Shown: positions 52,448-61,172, counted from the first letter of the stretch. The stretch is DNA of 64,000 nt from Gp6-AA40 sp035711805 (GCA_035711805.1 DASTBV010000155.1:124001-188000), one strand, 5' to 3'. The notes: generated from the letters alone by a model not told the origin. A program made the numbers and translations.

Positions 52448-52861
52448 ATGGAGATCGCCGACCTCCCGACGCTGAACGCGAGTCTCAACGCGCTGGCATC
52501 GGTCTTTCTGGTTGCCGGTTACGTGATGATTCGCAGCCGGCGGATCGACGCTCATCGGCGCTGCATGCTGTCGGCACTCGGAACGTCGGCGCTGTTCTTG
52601 ATCAGCTACGTCATCTATCACGCCAACGCCGGGTCGGTCCCGTTCCGTGGCACCGGCGCCGTGCGCGTCGTCTACTTTGCCGTCCTGATTCCCCACATCA
52701 TCCTGGCGGCGGCAATCCTGCCGCTGGCACTGGTTACGACCGCACGCGGACTCCGCGGCGACTACACGCGTCATGTGCGCATCGCGCGCTGGACCCTGCC
52801 CGTGTGGTTGTACGTGTCGGTGACGGGCGTAATTGTCTACCTCATGCTGTATCACCTGTAG
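52448..52861 (+). CDS. DUF420 (CtaM-like) membrane protein
   Basis: 137 residues from ATG 52448, 14 bases after ctaB. Four helices with the DUF420 pattern: LPTLNASLNALASVFLVAGY, RRIDAHRRCMLSALGTSAL, SYVIYHAN, FRGTGAVRVVYFAVLIPHII and HVRIARWTLPVWLYVSVTGV. The embedded His (AHR, IYHAN, IPHI, RHVRIARW) are typical and may bind a metal. CtaM of Staphylococcus, in the same family, is needed for heme aa3 oxidase function. Its position after ctaA and ctaB agrees with that role. Confidence 0.88.
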   Translation: MEIADLPTLNASLNALASVFLVAGYVMIRSRRIDAHRRCMLSALGTSALFLISYVIYHANAGSVPFRGTGAVRVVYFAVLIPHIILAAAILPLALVTTARGLRGDYTRHVRIARWTLPVWLYVSVTGVIVYLMLYHL

Positions 52862-52955
52862 AACAGGCCTCAGGGCTCAGGCCTCAGGAATCAGATAAGA
52901 GTTGAGGATCGGGTGATTGAGGACCGGGGGTAAGATGTTCGCCCGGAGGACAAGT

Positions 52956-53618
52956 ATGGTCCGATGCCTGCGCGTCGTCATCGTCGTGGTAAGCGCCCTC
53001 TGGCTGGCGGTGCCCGCCTCTGCACAAACAGCCAGGGCGACGGGTACGGTTCGCGACATCGACGGCAAGCCGATCAAGGGCGCCACGATTCGTGCGGCGA
53101 ATCCGGACCTGCAGCCGCGTGTAGGAATCACCACCTCCGACTCCAAGGGCCGCTGGGCGATGATCGGGCTGCGCATCGGTGTCTTCACCTTCGTTGTCGA
53201 TGCCCCCGGGTTCGTTGCCATACAGGCCGAGGCGATGGTGCGCACGGCGGCGACGCCGCCGCTGGACTTCGTACTGACGCCTGAACCCGGGCTGACGCCC
53301 GGCGCACTGCCGTCCAACATCCAGGCGCAGATTGGAGCGGCAAACATGCTGCGCGAACAGGGTCGCATCGATCAGGCGATCACCACCTACGAGCAGATTC
53401 GCGCGAAGCACGCGAGCCTCACGACACTCAACCTCGTGATTGCCGCCACCTATCGGCGCAAGGCGGCGCTCGAGTCGGACCCAGTGGCGCGGCGCGCGGC
53501 GCTCGACCGCGCGATCGAGTCCTACACTGAAATGCTCAAGGTCGAGCCGGACAACGAACACGCCAAGACGGAGCTGGCCGCGGCACGCGCCGAGGCGGCA
53601 GCCGTAAATCCCGGTTAA
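52956..53618 (+). CDS. Exported carboxypeptidase-regulatory domain/TPR-like protein
   Basis: 220 residues from ATG 52956, chosen because GGAGG lies about six bases upstream; ATG 52935 is in frame but weaker. The signal (VRCLRVVIVVVSALWLAVPA) leads to a CarboxypepD-regulatory domain at about 25-105 (GTVRDIDGKPIKGATIRAA, GRWAMIGLRIGVFTFVVDAP). A C-terminal helical section (about 125-215: NMLREQGRIDQAITTYEQI, AIESYTEMLKVEPDNEHAKT) looks like two or three TPR units. Its stop overlaps the next start (TAATG), so it and the sulfatase-like protein are coupled. Function unknown. Confidence 0.78.
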   Translation: MVRCLRVVIVVVSALWLAVPASAQTARATGTVRDIDGKPIKGATIRAANPDLQPRVGITTSDSKGRWAMIGLRIGVFTFVVDAPGFVAIQAEAMVRTAATPPLDFVLTPEPGLTPGALPSNIQAQIGAANMLREQGRIDQAITTYEQIRAKHASLTTLNLVIAATYRRKAALESDPVARRAALDRAIESYTEMLKVEPDNEHAKTELAAARAEAAAVNPG

Positions 53619-55750
53619 TGCCAGGTCCCTCGCGCAAACTGCGGCCGTGGGTGGCCGCGGGCATCGTGTCGGCGTTGGCGATCGCGGTGGCGGGTTCGGC
53701 AGCCGCCGGCTGGTGGTTCGCCCGCGAGTCTCCGCCGCATCAGGGACCGATCGTAATCATCTCCGTCGACCGCATGCCGGCGACCGCCCTGCCGGTTTAT
53801 GGAGCGCCGAGCACGGACACTCCGGCGATCGATCTGCTGGCGTCTGACGCGGTGGTCTTCGAACACGCGTACGCGCAATCGCCGCAGACGCTTCCCGCTC
53901 ACGCGTCGCTCCTTTCAGGTCAACTGCCGCTGCACCACGGCGTGCGCGATGACGCGGGCTTCGTCCTCAAGGAGGACGTGCAGACGCTTGCCGAAATGCT
54001 GCGAAATCGCGGCTTCGCGACGGGCGCGGCGGTCTCGTCGTTCCTGCTCCGGCCCGACACCGGAGTCGCCCAGGGATTCCGTTTCTACGACGCGGAACTT
54101 CCCGACAGCGCCGCCGCGGACAGCGAGCCGGTCCTCGTGCGCAGCGCGTCCGAAACGCTCGACGCCGCCGAGACCTGGATGCGCCTGCAGGACGGCAGGC
54201 GCTTTTTCCTCTTCGTCCAGGTCGATCGGCGCGACGCCGACACGGCCGTCACCCGCTTGACTGCACTGCTCAAGAGCCGGGATCTGTACGACGGCGGCAC
54301 GATCATCCTGGTTGGCGATCGCGGCGAGGAACCATCGCAGACGCTCGACGACGCGGCGATACGCGTCCCGTTGATCGTGAAGCAGCCCAACAACGAGGGT
54401 GCGGGCCGGCGCGTTGACGGCCCGGTCCAGCACATCGATCTGGTGCCCACCGTGCTCGACCTCGTTCGTGCCCCCGTCCCCGGTTCGCTGACCGGCCGAT
54501 CGCTGCGCGCCGTGCTCACGGATGACGAAGCGACGCTGAGCGATCGACCGCTGTATGCGGAATGGCTCTCACCATATTTCAGCTTCGGCGGCCATGCCGT
54601 CTATGCGATGACGACCGGCGTGTACCGATACGTTCACGGCGCGAACGAAGAACTGACACCGCTCGCGTCCACTCCCGTGGATCCGTCCGGAACGGCCACG
54701 CAGACGGCACGGCTGCGCGATGAGCTGGATCGGTTGACTGCCGCCGCAACGCCGGTACTGCCCGCACGGATTGCGCCGGCCGACGAGGAACGCCTCGCGC
54801 TGCTCGGCTACCTGGCGAGGCCGCACGTGTCCGTCGTGCCACCATCGTTGTCGTGGCAGGCTCAGGCGCTCTTGATCAACCAGCATCGGGCCGCAGCCCT
54901 GCTGATCGGCCAGAAGAAATACTCCGCAGGCATCCGCGCGCTCCAGGCGATTGTCGACGCACATCCGGAACTTGCGGTCGTCCAGTACCAATTGGCGTCG
55001 GCGCTGATGCGGGCGGGCCGGCTCGATGAGGCGATCTCCGTGCTGCAGGACGCTCGCGCGCGCCAGCCGGACGAGGCGGACTTCGCCCTGGCCCTCGCCG
55101 ACGCGCTGATGCGCGCCGGCCGCGTCGACGAGTCGCTCGAGCAGGTGGACGAAGCGATCGTGCTCGCGAAGGCGGGCGAGCCGGCCACGCGCGCAGCGGC
55201 GCACGAGCTCGCGGCGCGGATTGCCCTCGCGCGGAACGACGCCGAGGCTGCGACCCTGCACGCGAAGGCTGCCCAGGAGGCAGATCCTGCGCTGCCGGTC
55301 GAGCCGTTCGTCCGCGGACGCCTGCTGTACAACGACGCGAAGTACGAGGAGGCTGCCGCTGCCTTTCAGGAGGCGGCGACGATGGCCCGGGCGCAGAAAC
55401 GAAACATCCCCGATCTGTTTCTCTACCTGGGCGAGTCGCTCGCGCATCTCGATCGCTATGCCGAAGCCGAGGCGCAGTATCGCGAGGAGTTGAAGAGCTT
55501 CCCGCGCAGCGTCCATGTCTATTCCCGGCTGGCGATGCTGTACGCGGCAACGAAGCGCCAGGAGGCGGTCGAGGACGTGCTGAACGAACTGGTCGCCGCC
55601 ACGCCGACGCCCGAGAGCTACGCCGTTGCGGTCCGTCTGTGGACGATTGTCGGGGACCCGAAGCGCGCCGAGGCGCTCAGGTCGGATGCGCGGGCCCGCT
55701 TCCGCGGCGATCCGTCGCTGGCGCTCCTCGGGAAGGATGCGCGGCGATAA
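53618..55750 (+). CDS. Sulfatase-fold/TPR fusion protein, probably catalytically dead
   Basis: 710 residues. A single N-terminal helix (about 12-34) anchors a sulfatase-like domain (about 42-370): IISVDRMPATALPVYGAPST, LPAHASLLSGQLPLHHGV, ILVGDRGEE, RVPLIVKQP and YAEWLSPYFSFGG. In active relatives the DHG motif supplies a metal ligand; here it is Asp234-Arg235-Gly. The Cys/Ser formylglycine position is also not recognisable, and the usual HxPHxPY stretch is replaced by VQVDRRDAD. The C-terminal half (about 415-690) has TPR repeats. A binding or scaffolding role is more likely than hydrolysis. Confidence 0.8.
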   Translation: MPGPSRKLRPWVAAGIVSALAIAVAGSAAAGWWFARESPPHQGPIVIISVDRMPATALPVYGAPSTDTPAIDLLASDAVVFEHAYAQSPQTLPAHASLLSGQLPLHHGVRDDAGFVLKEDVQTLAEMLRNRGFATGAAVSSFLLRPDTGVAQGFRFYDAELPDSAAADSEPVLVRSASETLDAAETWMRLQDGRRFFLFVQVDRRDADTAVTRLTALLKSRDLYDGGTIILVGDRGEEPSQTLDDAAIRVPLIVKQPNNEGAGRRVDGPVQHIDLVPTVLDLVRAPVPGSLTGRSLRAVLTDDEATLSDRPLYAEWLSPYFSFGGHAVYAMTTGVYRYVHGANEELTPLASTPVDPSGTATQTARLRDELDRLTAAATPVLPARIAPADEERLALLGYLARPHVSVVPPSLSWQAQALLINQHRAAALLIGQKKYSAGIRALQAIVDAHPELAVVQYQLASALMRAGRLDEAISVLQDARARQPDEADFALALADALMRAGRVDESLEQVDEAIVLAKAGEPATRAAAHELAARIALARNDAEAATLHAKAAQEADPALPVEPFVRGRLLYNDAKYEEAAAAFQEAATMARAQKRNIPDLFLYLGESLAHLDRYAEAEAQYREELKSFPRSVHVYSRLAMLYAATKRQEAVEDVLNELVAATPTPESYAVAVRLWTIVGDPKRAEALRSDARARFRGDPSLALLGKDARR

Positions 55751-56666
55751 GCGCGAGACCGACCCCGACCCAGAACACACTGCGCACTTTCTTGATCAGG
55801 GCAAGCACCACCCCGGTGGCCGTTGGCAGTCCGAGGATGGTCGCCATTCCGCCTGACACCACCTCGTCCACCCCGAGGCGGAACGGAACGAACTTGAAGG
55901 CGATGATGATGGCGCGATCCAGCGCGCTGAACACGATCGCCTCGGGAACGCTTGGCGGCTCCGGCAGCACCCACCGCAGGATCAGGTAAACCTCCGTGAC
56001 GGCAAGAACCTGAAACAGCAGGTCGAGTCCGAAGACCGGCCACAGTCGCGCAGGGTTTCCGGCGGAGAATGCAAATACCTGTTCGCGTAATGAGGCCAGC
56101 CGGGCACGCCAGGGCGGCCGCTCGCCCCACTCCGGCTTCCAGGTCCCCCCGATCAGACGGATGGCGCCCAGGACGCCGATGACGATCGCCGCGAGCGCCG
56201 CAAGCGCGATCTCCCGCAAGCCGAAGCTGAGGGGCACGTTCGCGAGCAGCACGACGAGCCCGACGGCGATCATGGTGGCGGCGGACGTCGAGTAGACGAC
56301 GAAGTCCACCGCCAGCGATGACGCAGCCTCACGGGTTGCCAGCCGGTGGCGGATCAGGAAGAGCTTCGTGGGTTCGCTGGCAAGAAGCCCCAGCGGTGTG
56401 ACGTTTCCGACGGAGTCACCCGACAGATACGCAGCGAACGCCTGGCCGAGCGAGAACCTGGCATGGGGCGGGATACAAAGACGCCACGCAGCGGCGCGCA
56501 GGACGAAGCGCAGGCCCGACAGGATGAGAATCGGGATGAACCCCCAGCCGACGCGTTGGATGCCGCTGACGACATTGTCCCAGCCGACGCTGCGGATGGC
56601 GTAGGCGAAAAGAAGGGCACCGACCAGCGCCGCCGCAACCGGAACAAGCAGGCGGCGGCGCGTCAT
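55677..56666 (-). CDS. Lysylphosphatidylglycerol synthase/flippase-like membrane protein
   Basis: 329 residues with about eight helices: LLVPVAAALVGALLFAYAIR, SGDSVGNVTPLGLLASEPTK, and FKFVPFRLGVDEVVSGGMAT. The last two blocks match the membrane part of MprF and the UPF0104/flippase-like family, without the synthase domain. These may move lipids or lipid-linked glycans. Its 3' end overlaps the convergent sulfatase-like gene by 74 bases. It is on the same strand as the ATP synthase genes but 84 bases separate it from atpF, and there may be a promoter there. Confidence 0.83.
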   Translation of the reverse strand: MTRRRLLVPVAAALVGALLFAYAIRSVGWDNVVSGIQRVGWGFIPILILSGLRFVLRAAAWRLCIPPHARFSLGQAFAAYLSGDSVGNVTPLGLLASEPTKLFLIRHRLATREAASSLAVDFVVYSTSAATMIAVGLVVLLANVPLSFGLREIALAALAAIVIGVLGAIRLIGGTWKPEWGERPPWRARLASLREQVFAFSAGNPARLWPVFGLDLLFQVLAVTEVYLILRWVLPEPPSVPEAIVFSALDRAIIIAFKFVPFRLGVDEVVSGGMATILGLPTATGVVLALIKKVRSVFWVGVGLALIAAHPSRGAPATDRRGSGPAHPT

Positions 56667-56750
56667 CGCTAGCGCTGGGTCCTTCCCAAAATCAGCTGCC
56701 GGCAGCCCGAGGTTCGTTGCTGACGGTACGCTTCCAGTTGAGACACACCA

Positions 56751-57257
56751 TTAACTGGGGCGGGTGTTTTCGATCTGCCGGAACGTATCCTCGATCAGCC
56801 GCTCGTTGTCTTCCTTCGACACGTTGCGCTGGAGGATTTTGGACGCGATCGCCACCGAGAACTCGACCGCTTCGGCGCGAATCTGCTGGAGCGCGCGCGA
56901 GGTCTCCATCTCGATGCGCCGTTCGGCGTTCTTGACGATGGTCGCGGCCTCGGCCTGCGCCTTCTCCTTCATCTCGTCGCGGAAGCGATTCGCGTCCTCG
57001 CGCGTACGCCCGAGGATCGTGTCGGCCTCCGCGCGCGCATCCGCCAGCATCTTCGCCGACTCGCCGCGGAGGCGCTGCAGCTCCTCGCGCGCCTGCCGCG
57101 CATCGTCCAGCGACTTGCGAATCGAGTCTTCGCGCGCCGCCAGGGTGGCCTTCAACGGCCTCCACGCCAGGTAGTTGAAGGCGACGAGCAGCAGCAGAAA
57201 CGTGACGATGGTCCAGATGTAGAGCCCGACGTCGGGCGCGACCAGCGGATTAGTCAT
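56751..57257 (-). CDS. atpF: ATP synthase Fo subunit b
   Basis: 168 residues: one N-terminal helix (GLYIWTIVTFLLLLVAFNYL), then a long charged coiled coil (KATLAAREDSIRKSLDDARQ onwards) ending near the C-terminus, the classical b-subunit stalk. It is last in the order atpZ, AtpI-like, atpB, atpE, atpF; the delta, alpha, gamma, beta and epsilon genes do not follow. The next gene on this strand is the flippase-like gene. Confidence 0.94.
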   Translation of the reverse strand: MTNPLVAPDVGLYIWTIVTFLLLLVAFNYLAWRPLKATLAAREDSIRKSLDDARQAREELQRLRGESAKMLADARAEADTILGRTREDANRFRDEMKEKAQAEAATIVKNAERRIEMETSRALQQIRAEAVEFSVAIASKILQRNVSKEDNERLIEDTFRQIENTRPS

Positions 57258-57276
57258 GAGTGCACTCGACGCCCCG

Positions 57277-57522
57277 CTAGGCCTTGGGGATCATCAGCAC
57301 GATGAGCAGCGCCACGACGGCGGCGATCACGGCCACGCCTTCGATGAGGAACATCGGCAGCTGCACGGCGCCGGTAATCTGCGCCGACGCGCTGGGCTGA
57401 CGTCCAACCGCTTCGGCAGCCCCCGCCGCCAGTTTACCGATACCCAGCCCCGCGCCGATGGCAGCGAGACCAGCCCCGAGCGCGGCGCCCAGGTACGCGA
57501 GTGCTGCGATGTCGCCAGTCAT
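57277..57522 (-). CDS. atpE: ATP synthase Fo subunit c
   Basis: 81 residues, two helices joined by the RQPSA polar loop. The ion-carrying carboxylate is Glu61 in PMFLIEGVAV. After Glu comes Gly-Val rather than the Ser/Thr pair of sodium rotors and there is no matching Gln-x-x-Ser ligand set, so I read it as a proton-type ring. The GAGLGIGKLAAGA helix has the expected Gly/Ala repeat. It lies 19 bases before atpF. Confidence 0.95.
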   Translation of the reverse strand: MTGDIAALAYLGAALGAGLAAIGAGLGIGKLAAGAAEAVGRQPSASAQITGAVQLPMFLIEGVAVIAAVVALLIVLMIPKA

Positions 57523-57570
57523 TCTTTTTCTCTCCTTCAGTAACGTCAGTGGGCGTGGCCCCGTACCGAC

Positions 57571-58521
57571 TCAGTGATGTGCGTGAATGGCCATGCCCAC
57601 GAACACGGCCGTGAGTAGCGTGAATACGAACGCCTGCACCGGGACGACAACCACGGCTTCCAGCACCGAAATGCCGACAGCCAGCGGCACGGCAACCGCC
57701 GCCATCCCGAGGCCGACGACAGCGCTGCGCGCCGACTCGGCCATGATGAAGATCATCGCCAGCACAGCGAGGACGGCAATATGTCCTCCAGTCATGTTCG
57801 CCGCAAGTCGCATCGTCAAAGCGAAGGGCCGCACGAACATCCCCATGATTTCGATGGGGATGAGGAGGATCCACAACACCGGATGCGTGCCGTGGGGTAC
57901 CAGGTTCTTCCAGTGACCGACGAACCCGTGCGCGCGGGTGCCGGCGACGATGATGGTCAGGAAGCTGATCGTGGCCAGCGCCGCCGTCACGTTCCAGTTG
58001 CCCGTCGGCGTCGTCCCGCCGTGCGAGACCTGCACGAGGAACGAATCCTCGGGGAGGTGCAACACGGTGTGGTTCAACAGCGCCAGCAGGTCGAAGACCG
58101 GAAACATGCCGATGGCGTTCGCTGTCACGATGAACAGGAAGAACACCATGATGAGCGGCGTGTAGGTATCGACCCACTTGCTGCCGACGTTGGGCGCGAC
58201 AATCTCGTCGCGGATGCGGACGGCGACGTACTCGATCAGCCCCATCACCGGACCGGACGGGACCAGGGTGCCCCTGCTGACGTAGCGCCGGACCGCAACG
58301 GTCGTCACGATGAGCAGGAATGCGGCCGCGATCCACAGCATGAGCACGTGCTTGGTGACCGACAGGTTGATGCCGGCAATCGTCGGCAGATGGATCAGCG
58401 GGTGGTCGATCGGCGAATTGGCGACGTGGCCGAGGATGATCGTGCCAGCATCGAAGGCTTCGGGGGCGGCATGGCCCGCTTCTTCGGCGGCTTGTGCTGC
58501 AGGTTCGGCGTGTTGAAGCAT
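57571..58521 (-). CDS. atpB: ATP synthase Fo subunit a
   Basis: 316 residues, longer than E. coli AtpB mainly through an Ala/Glu/His-rich N-terminus (EPAAQAAEEAGHAAPEAFD). Five to six helices follow; the essential Arg is in LTMRLAANMTGGH, in the penultimate long helix. The proton half-channel is built with subunit c. It directly follows the AtpI-like gene and precedes atpE by 48 bases. Confidence 0.94.
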   Translation of the reverse strand: MLQHAEPAAQAAEEAGHAAPEAFDAGTIILGHVANSPIDHPLIHLPTIAGINLSVTKHVLMLWIAAAFLLIVTTVAVRRYVSRGTLVPSGPVMGLIEYVAVRIRDEIVAPNVGSKWVDTYTPLIMVFFLFIVTANAIGMFPVFDLLALLNHTVLHLPEDSFLVQVSHGGTTPTGNWNVTAALATISFLTIIVAGTRAHGFVGHWKNLVPHGTHPVLWILLIPIEIMGMFVRPFALTMRLAANMTGGHIAVLAVLAMIFIMAESARSAVVGLGMAAVAVPLAVGISVLEAVVVVPVQAFVFTLLTAVFVGMAIHAHH

Positions 58522-58522
58522 C

Positions 58523-58879
58523 TCACTTAATCGTTGTCAGGCGCCTGAGAAACAGCGCCTGCATCGCATACAAGGCGATGAAGTAACTCACAAACGCGAC
58601 CACGAACGGCACCGGCCTCAGCGACAGCAGCTTCAGCATCACCGTGAGGTACAACGCGAAGAACGCCAGCTTCAGCGCGAACCAGACGATCATGACCGCC
58701 AAGCCGCGCTCGGGCGCGGATCGGTGCGCCCGCTCGGTCGCGATCCACGAGGCGCACACTGCGGCCAGCGGACCGGCCATGCCGAACAGGCTCTCGGGAT
58801 TGGCCCGGTCGCCGGCGATGGCGCTGACGGCGAGCCACGATCCAATCGCGGCTCCAGCCATCCACGCCACTTCCCTCAT
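58523..58879 (-). CDS. Small membrane protein in the AtpI position
   Basis: 118 residues from ATG 58879, overlapping the previous stop (ATGA). Four helices: AWMAGAAIGSWLAVSAIAGD, GMAGPLAAVCASWIATERA, VMIVWFALKLAFFALYLTVM and VPFVVAFVSYFIALYAMQAL. The pattern, with a Lys in the third helix, fits the I subunit (AtpI/AtpR-like) found before atpB in many operons, which assists c-ring assembly. It ends one base from the atpB start. A longer frame upstream overlaps atpZ and is not used. Confidence 0.75.
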   Translation of the reverse strand: MREVAWMAGAAIGSWLAVSAIAGDRANPESLFGMAGPLAAVCASWIATERAHRSAPERGLAVMIVWFALKLAFFALYLTVMLKLLSLRPVPFVVAFVSYFIALYAMQALFLRRLTTIK

Positions 58880-59118
58880 TTCCTGTAGGTCGTTTTGATC
58901 AGCTCGTAGAAACCGACGACCACCCCAAGCGCCAGGCCGCCGACCAGGAACCACGACGTCCCAAGCCACCGATCGAGCCCATAGCCCACCGCGCCGAACA
59001 GCAGGATCGCGCCAACCAGCGAATAGGCGGCGGCCATCGCAGGCGCCGCCTGCGTGACGTTCTCCTGCAGCGACTTGACCGAACGTGCGTACGAGGACTT
59101 CTTTTCTTTCCCTGCCAT
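58876..59118 (-). CDS. atpZ: AtpZ-like membrane protein
   Basis: 80 residues from ATG 59118. Two helices, AAPAMAAAYSLVGAILLFGA and WFLVGGLALGVVVGFYELIK, with the AtpZ signature GYGLDRWLGTSWFL between them. AtpZ assists ATP synthase assembly or magnesium supply. I prefer 59118 to the in-frame GTG 59187, because a -10 box (59164-59159) lies between the two, so the longer form could not be made from that promoter. Confidence 0.85.
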   Translation of the reverse strand: MAGKEKKSSYARSVKSLQENVTQAAPAMAAAYSLVGAILLFGAVGYGLDRWLGTSWFLVGGLALGVVVGFYELIKTTYRK

Positions 59119-59158
59119 GGCCGCACGGTCCGCTTCGTCGTCCAGCGTACCGTCGATC

Positions 59159-59164
59159 AGTATA
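59159..59164 (-). promoter_or_regulatory. -10 box of the Fo operon
   Basis: TATACT on the minus strand, 40 bases before the atpZ ATG. Upstream GTGAATCTTTTCAC contains a small inverted repeat but no good -35. Confidence 0.4.
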
Positions 59165-59298
59165 CTCCGCCTTGTGAAAAGATTCACCAGCTGAGACAGT
59201 TCGCGCTGGCGGCGGCCGGTAAACGCCCGGCGCGCGGAGGCGTTACAAGTCGACTGGTAAGTCTTGTGTTTTCAACGCGTTTCGGCCACGATCGCAGC

Positions 59299-59328
59299 TT
59301 GACCCTCTTTCACAGCGGGCCCTATACT
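59299..59328 (+). promoter_or_regulatory. Sigma-70-type promoter of the VWFA/heme operon
   Basis: TTGACC (59299-59304), 18-base spacer, TATACT (59323-59328), 18 bases before ATG 59347. Good match at both boxes. Confidence 0.6.
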
Positions 59329-59346
59329 GGCCGCAGCGTCCCTCGC

Positions 59347-60246
59347 ATGCGCATCCTCATCTGGCCGGCGCTCATCCTTGCCGTGATCGCCGGCGTCACG
59401 GTCACAACTGATTCCCGCGCCGCCGCGCAAACCGCGTCGCGCGAACGCACCCTGTTCGTCAGCGCCGTCGACGCGAAGGGCGCACCGGTCGAAGGTCTCG
59501 GGCCCGACGCGTTCGTCGTGCGCGAAGATGGCCGACGGCGCGAAGTGCTGCGCGTCTCGCGCGCCACCGAGCCGATCGATCTGGCGCTGCTGGTGGACAA
59601 CAGCCAGGCGATCACCGGCGAAATCACCTACGTCCGCGAGGCCTTGTCGAAGTTCGCCGCCGCGATGGGGAAAGAGCACCGCATCGCGTTGATCGGCCTT
59701 GCCGAGCGCCCGACGGTGCTCGTGCCGTACACCACCGACAGGGAACAGCTTGCGGCAGCGATCAAACGGTTCTTCTTCACGACCGGCAGCGGCATGACGT
59801 TGGTCGACGCGTTGTTCGAGACAGCGCGGGGCCTGCGCTCGCGCGACGGCGAACGCGCTGTCTTCGTGCCGGTCGTCACCGACGGCGTCGAGTTCACCAA
59901 CCGCTACTCCAAGGACGTCGTCCGTGAGCTGCGCGAGGCTGGCGCCGCGGTGCACGCCGTCACCATCGGCCGTTTCCCGTATTCGGACGAGCATTCCACG
60001 CGCGAGCGCGGGTTCGTGCTGGACGAGGCGCCCAGGGCAACCGGCGGACAGCGCATAACCATGCTGGCGCCACAGGCGCTGCCGGCGATGATGGAACGGC
60101 TCGCGCGCGAGTTGTCCGCCCAGTACAAGGTGGTCTACGGCCGTCCCGAATCGCTGTACGAATGGGACGTCGAAGTGACGTCGGGCCGTCCTGGCCTTAC
60201 CGTGCGCGGCACACCGGCACGCCGCCAGCCTGGAGCCGCGAAATGA
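59347..60246 (+). CDS. Exported VWFA protein (TIGR03436-like), degenerate MIDAS
   Basis: 299 residues from ATG 59347, right after a promoter and with a signal peptide (MRILIWPALILAVIAGVTVT, cleavage near AAAQ). It carries the acidobacterial VWFA-related layout: FVVREDGRRREVLRVSRATE, ALLVDNSQAITGEI, IALIGLAERPTVLVPYTTD, TLVDALFETARGL, VFVPVVTDGVEFTNRYSKD. The MIDAS motif DxSxS is replaced by DNSQA, so metal binding may be lost or altered. Its stop overlaps the next start (ATGA). Function of such proteins is unknown; adhesion or complex assembly is usual for VWA. Confidence 0.83.
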   Translation: MRILIWPALILAVIAGVTVTTDSRAAAQTASRERTLFVSAVDAKGAPVEGLGPDAFVVREDGRRREVLRVSRATEPIDLALLVDNSQAITGEITYVREALSKFAAAMGKEHRIALIGLAERPTVLVPYTTDREQLAAAIKRFFFTTGSGMTLVDALFETARGLRSRDGERAVFVPVVTDGVEFTNRYSKDVVRELREAGAAVHAVTIGRFPYSDEHSTRERGFVLDEAPRATGGQRITMLAPQALPAMMERLARELSAQYKVVYGRPESLYEWDVEVTSGRPGLTVRGTPARRQPGAAK

Positions 60247-61172
60247 TCGGCCGTCTGTTGGCAGCGCTTGCCGTGATCGTCTGTGGCACCGTGGTCGCCG
60301 GTGAGCAGGAGAAGCCGCAGCAGCCGTCGGGGCCGGCCTTCCGCGCCGCCATCGATATCGTCTCGCTCGCCGTGACGGTGACCGAAGGCAGCCGCTACGT
60401 CACCGATCTGGAGGAACCGGACTTCCAGATCTTCGAGGACGGCATCAGGCAGGAGGCCGCGTTCTTCTCGCGGAGACAACAGCCGATTGCATTGTCGCTG
60501 CTGCTCGACAGCAGCGCGAGCATGGAGGACAAGCTGCCGACACTCCAGGCCGCGGCCGGCAACTTCGTCCGCCGCCTGAAGCCGAACGACATCGCGCAGG
60601 TGATCGATTTCGACAGCCGGGTCGACGTGCGCCAGATGTTCACCGGCAACCAGCCGGATCTCCTCACCGCGATCGATCGAACTGCCGCCGGCGGCTCGAC
60701 GTCGCTCCACAACGCCATCTACATCGCGCTGAAAGAGCTGCGGAAAGTCCGCGCAGTGACCGAACAGGACATCCGCCGCCAGGCGCTGGTCGTGTTCTCC
60801 GATGGCGAGGACACCTCGAGCCTCATCTCGTTCGACGAGGTGCTCGATCTGGCCAAGCGCTCGGAGACCTCCATTTACGCGATCGCCCTTCGAGGTCCCG
60901 ACGTGCAGAGCAAGGGGTTTCGTGAGGCTGAGTACGTGATGAGGACGCTGGCGCTGGAAACGGGCGGCCGATCGTTCTTCCCGGGCAGGATTGACGATCT
61001 GGACAGCGTCTACGCGCAGATCGCCGACGAGCTCGCGAGCCAGTACACGATTGGTTACGCGTCCAAGAATCCGCGGCGTGACGGCGCCTGGCGCCGCATC
61101 GACGTGCGCGTGTCGCGCCCGAACGCCGCCGCCCGCACCAAGCGGGGCTACTACGCCCCGACCGGGCGTTGA
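60243..61172 (+). CDS. Exported VWFA protein (TIGR03436-like), intact MIDAS
   Basis: 309 residues. The signal (MIGRLLAALAVIVCGTVVAG) is followed by a beta region AFRAAIDIVSLAVTVTEGSR, YVTDLEEPDFQIFEDGIRQE, and the VWA domain: ALSLLLDSSASMEDKLPTL with full DxSxS, IAQVIDFDSRV, GSTSLHNAIYIALKELRKV, VVFSDGEDTSSLISFDEV. The end ASQYTIGYASKNPRRDGAWR and KRGYYAPTGR is the usual TIGR03436 C-terminus. It is coupled to both neighbours (ATGA in front, TTGA behind), which links the VWFA pair physically to the heme genes. Confidence 0.88.
   Translation: MIGRLLAALAVIVCGTVVAGEQEKPQQPSGPAFRAAIDIVSLAVTVTEGSRYVTDLEEPDFQIFEDGIRQEAAFFSRRQQPIALSLLLDSSASMEDKLPTLQAAAGNFVRRLKPNDIAQVIDFDSRVDVRQMFTGNQPDLLTAIDRTAAGGSTSLHNAIYIALKELRKVRAVTEQDIRRQALVVFSDGEDTSSLISFDEVLDLAKRSETSIYAIALRGPDVQSKGFREAEYVMRTLALETGGRSFFPGRIDDLDSVYAQIADELASQYTIGYASKNPRRDGAWRRIDVRVSRPNAAARTKRGYYAPTGR

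Noticed and set aside
57277..57522. A sodium-driven c-ring.
   Set aside because: Glu61 is followed by Gly-Val and the other sodium ligands are missing, so a proton-type ring is the better reading.
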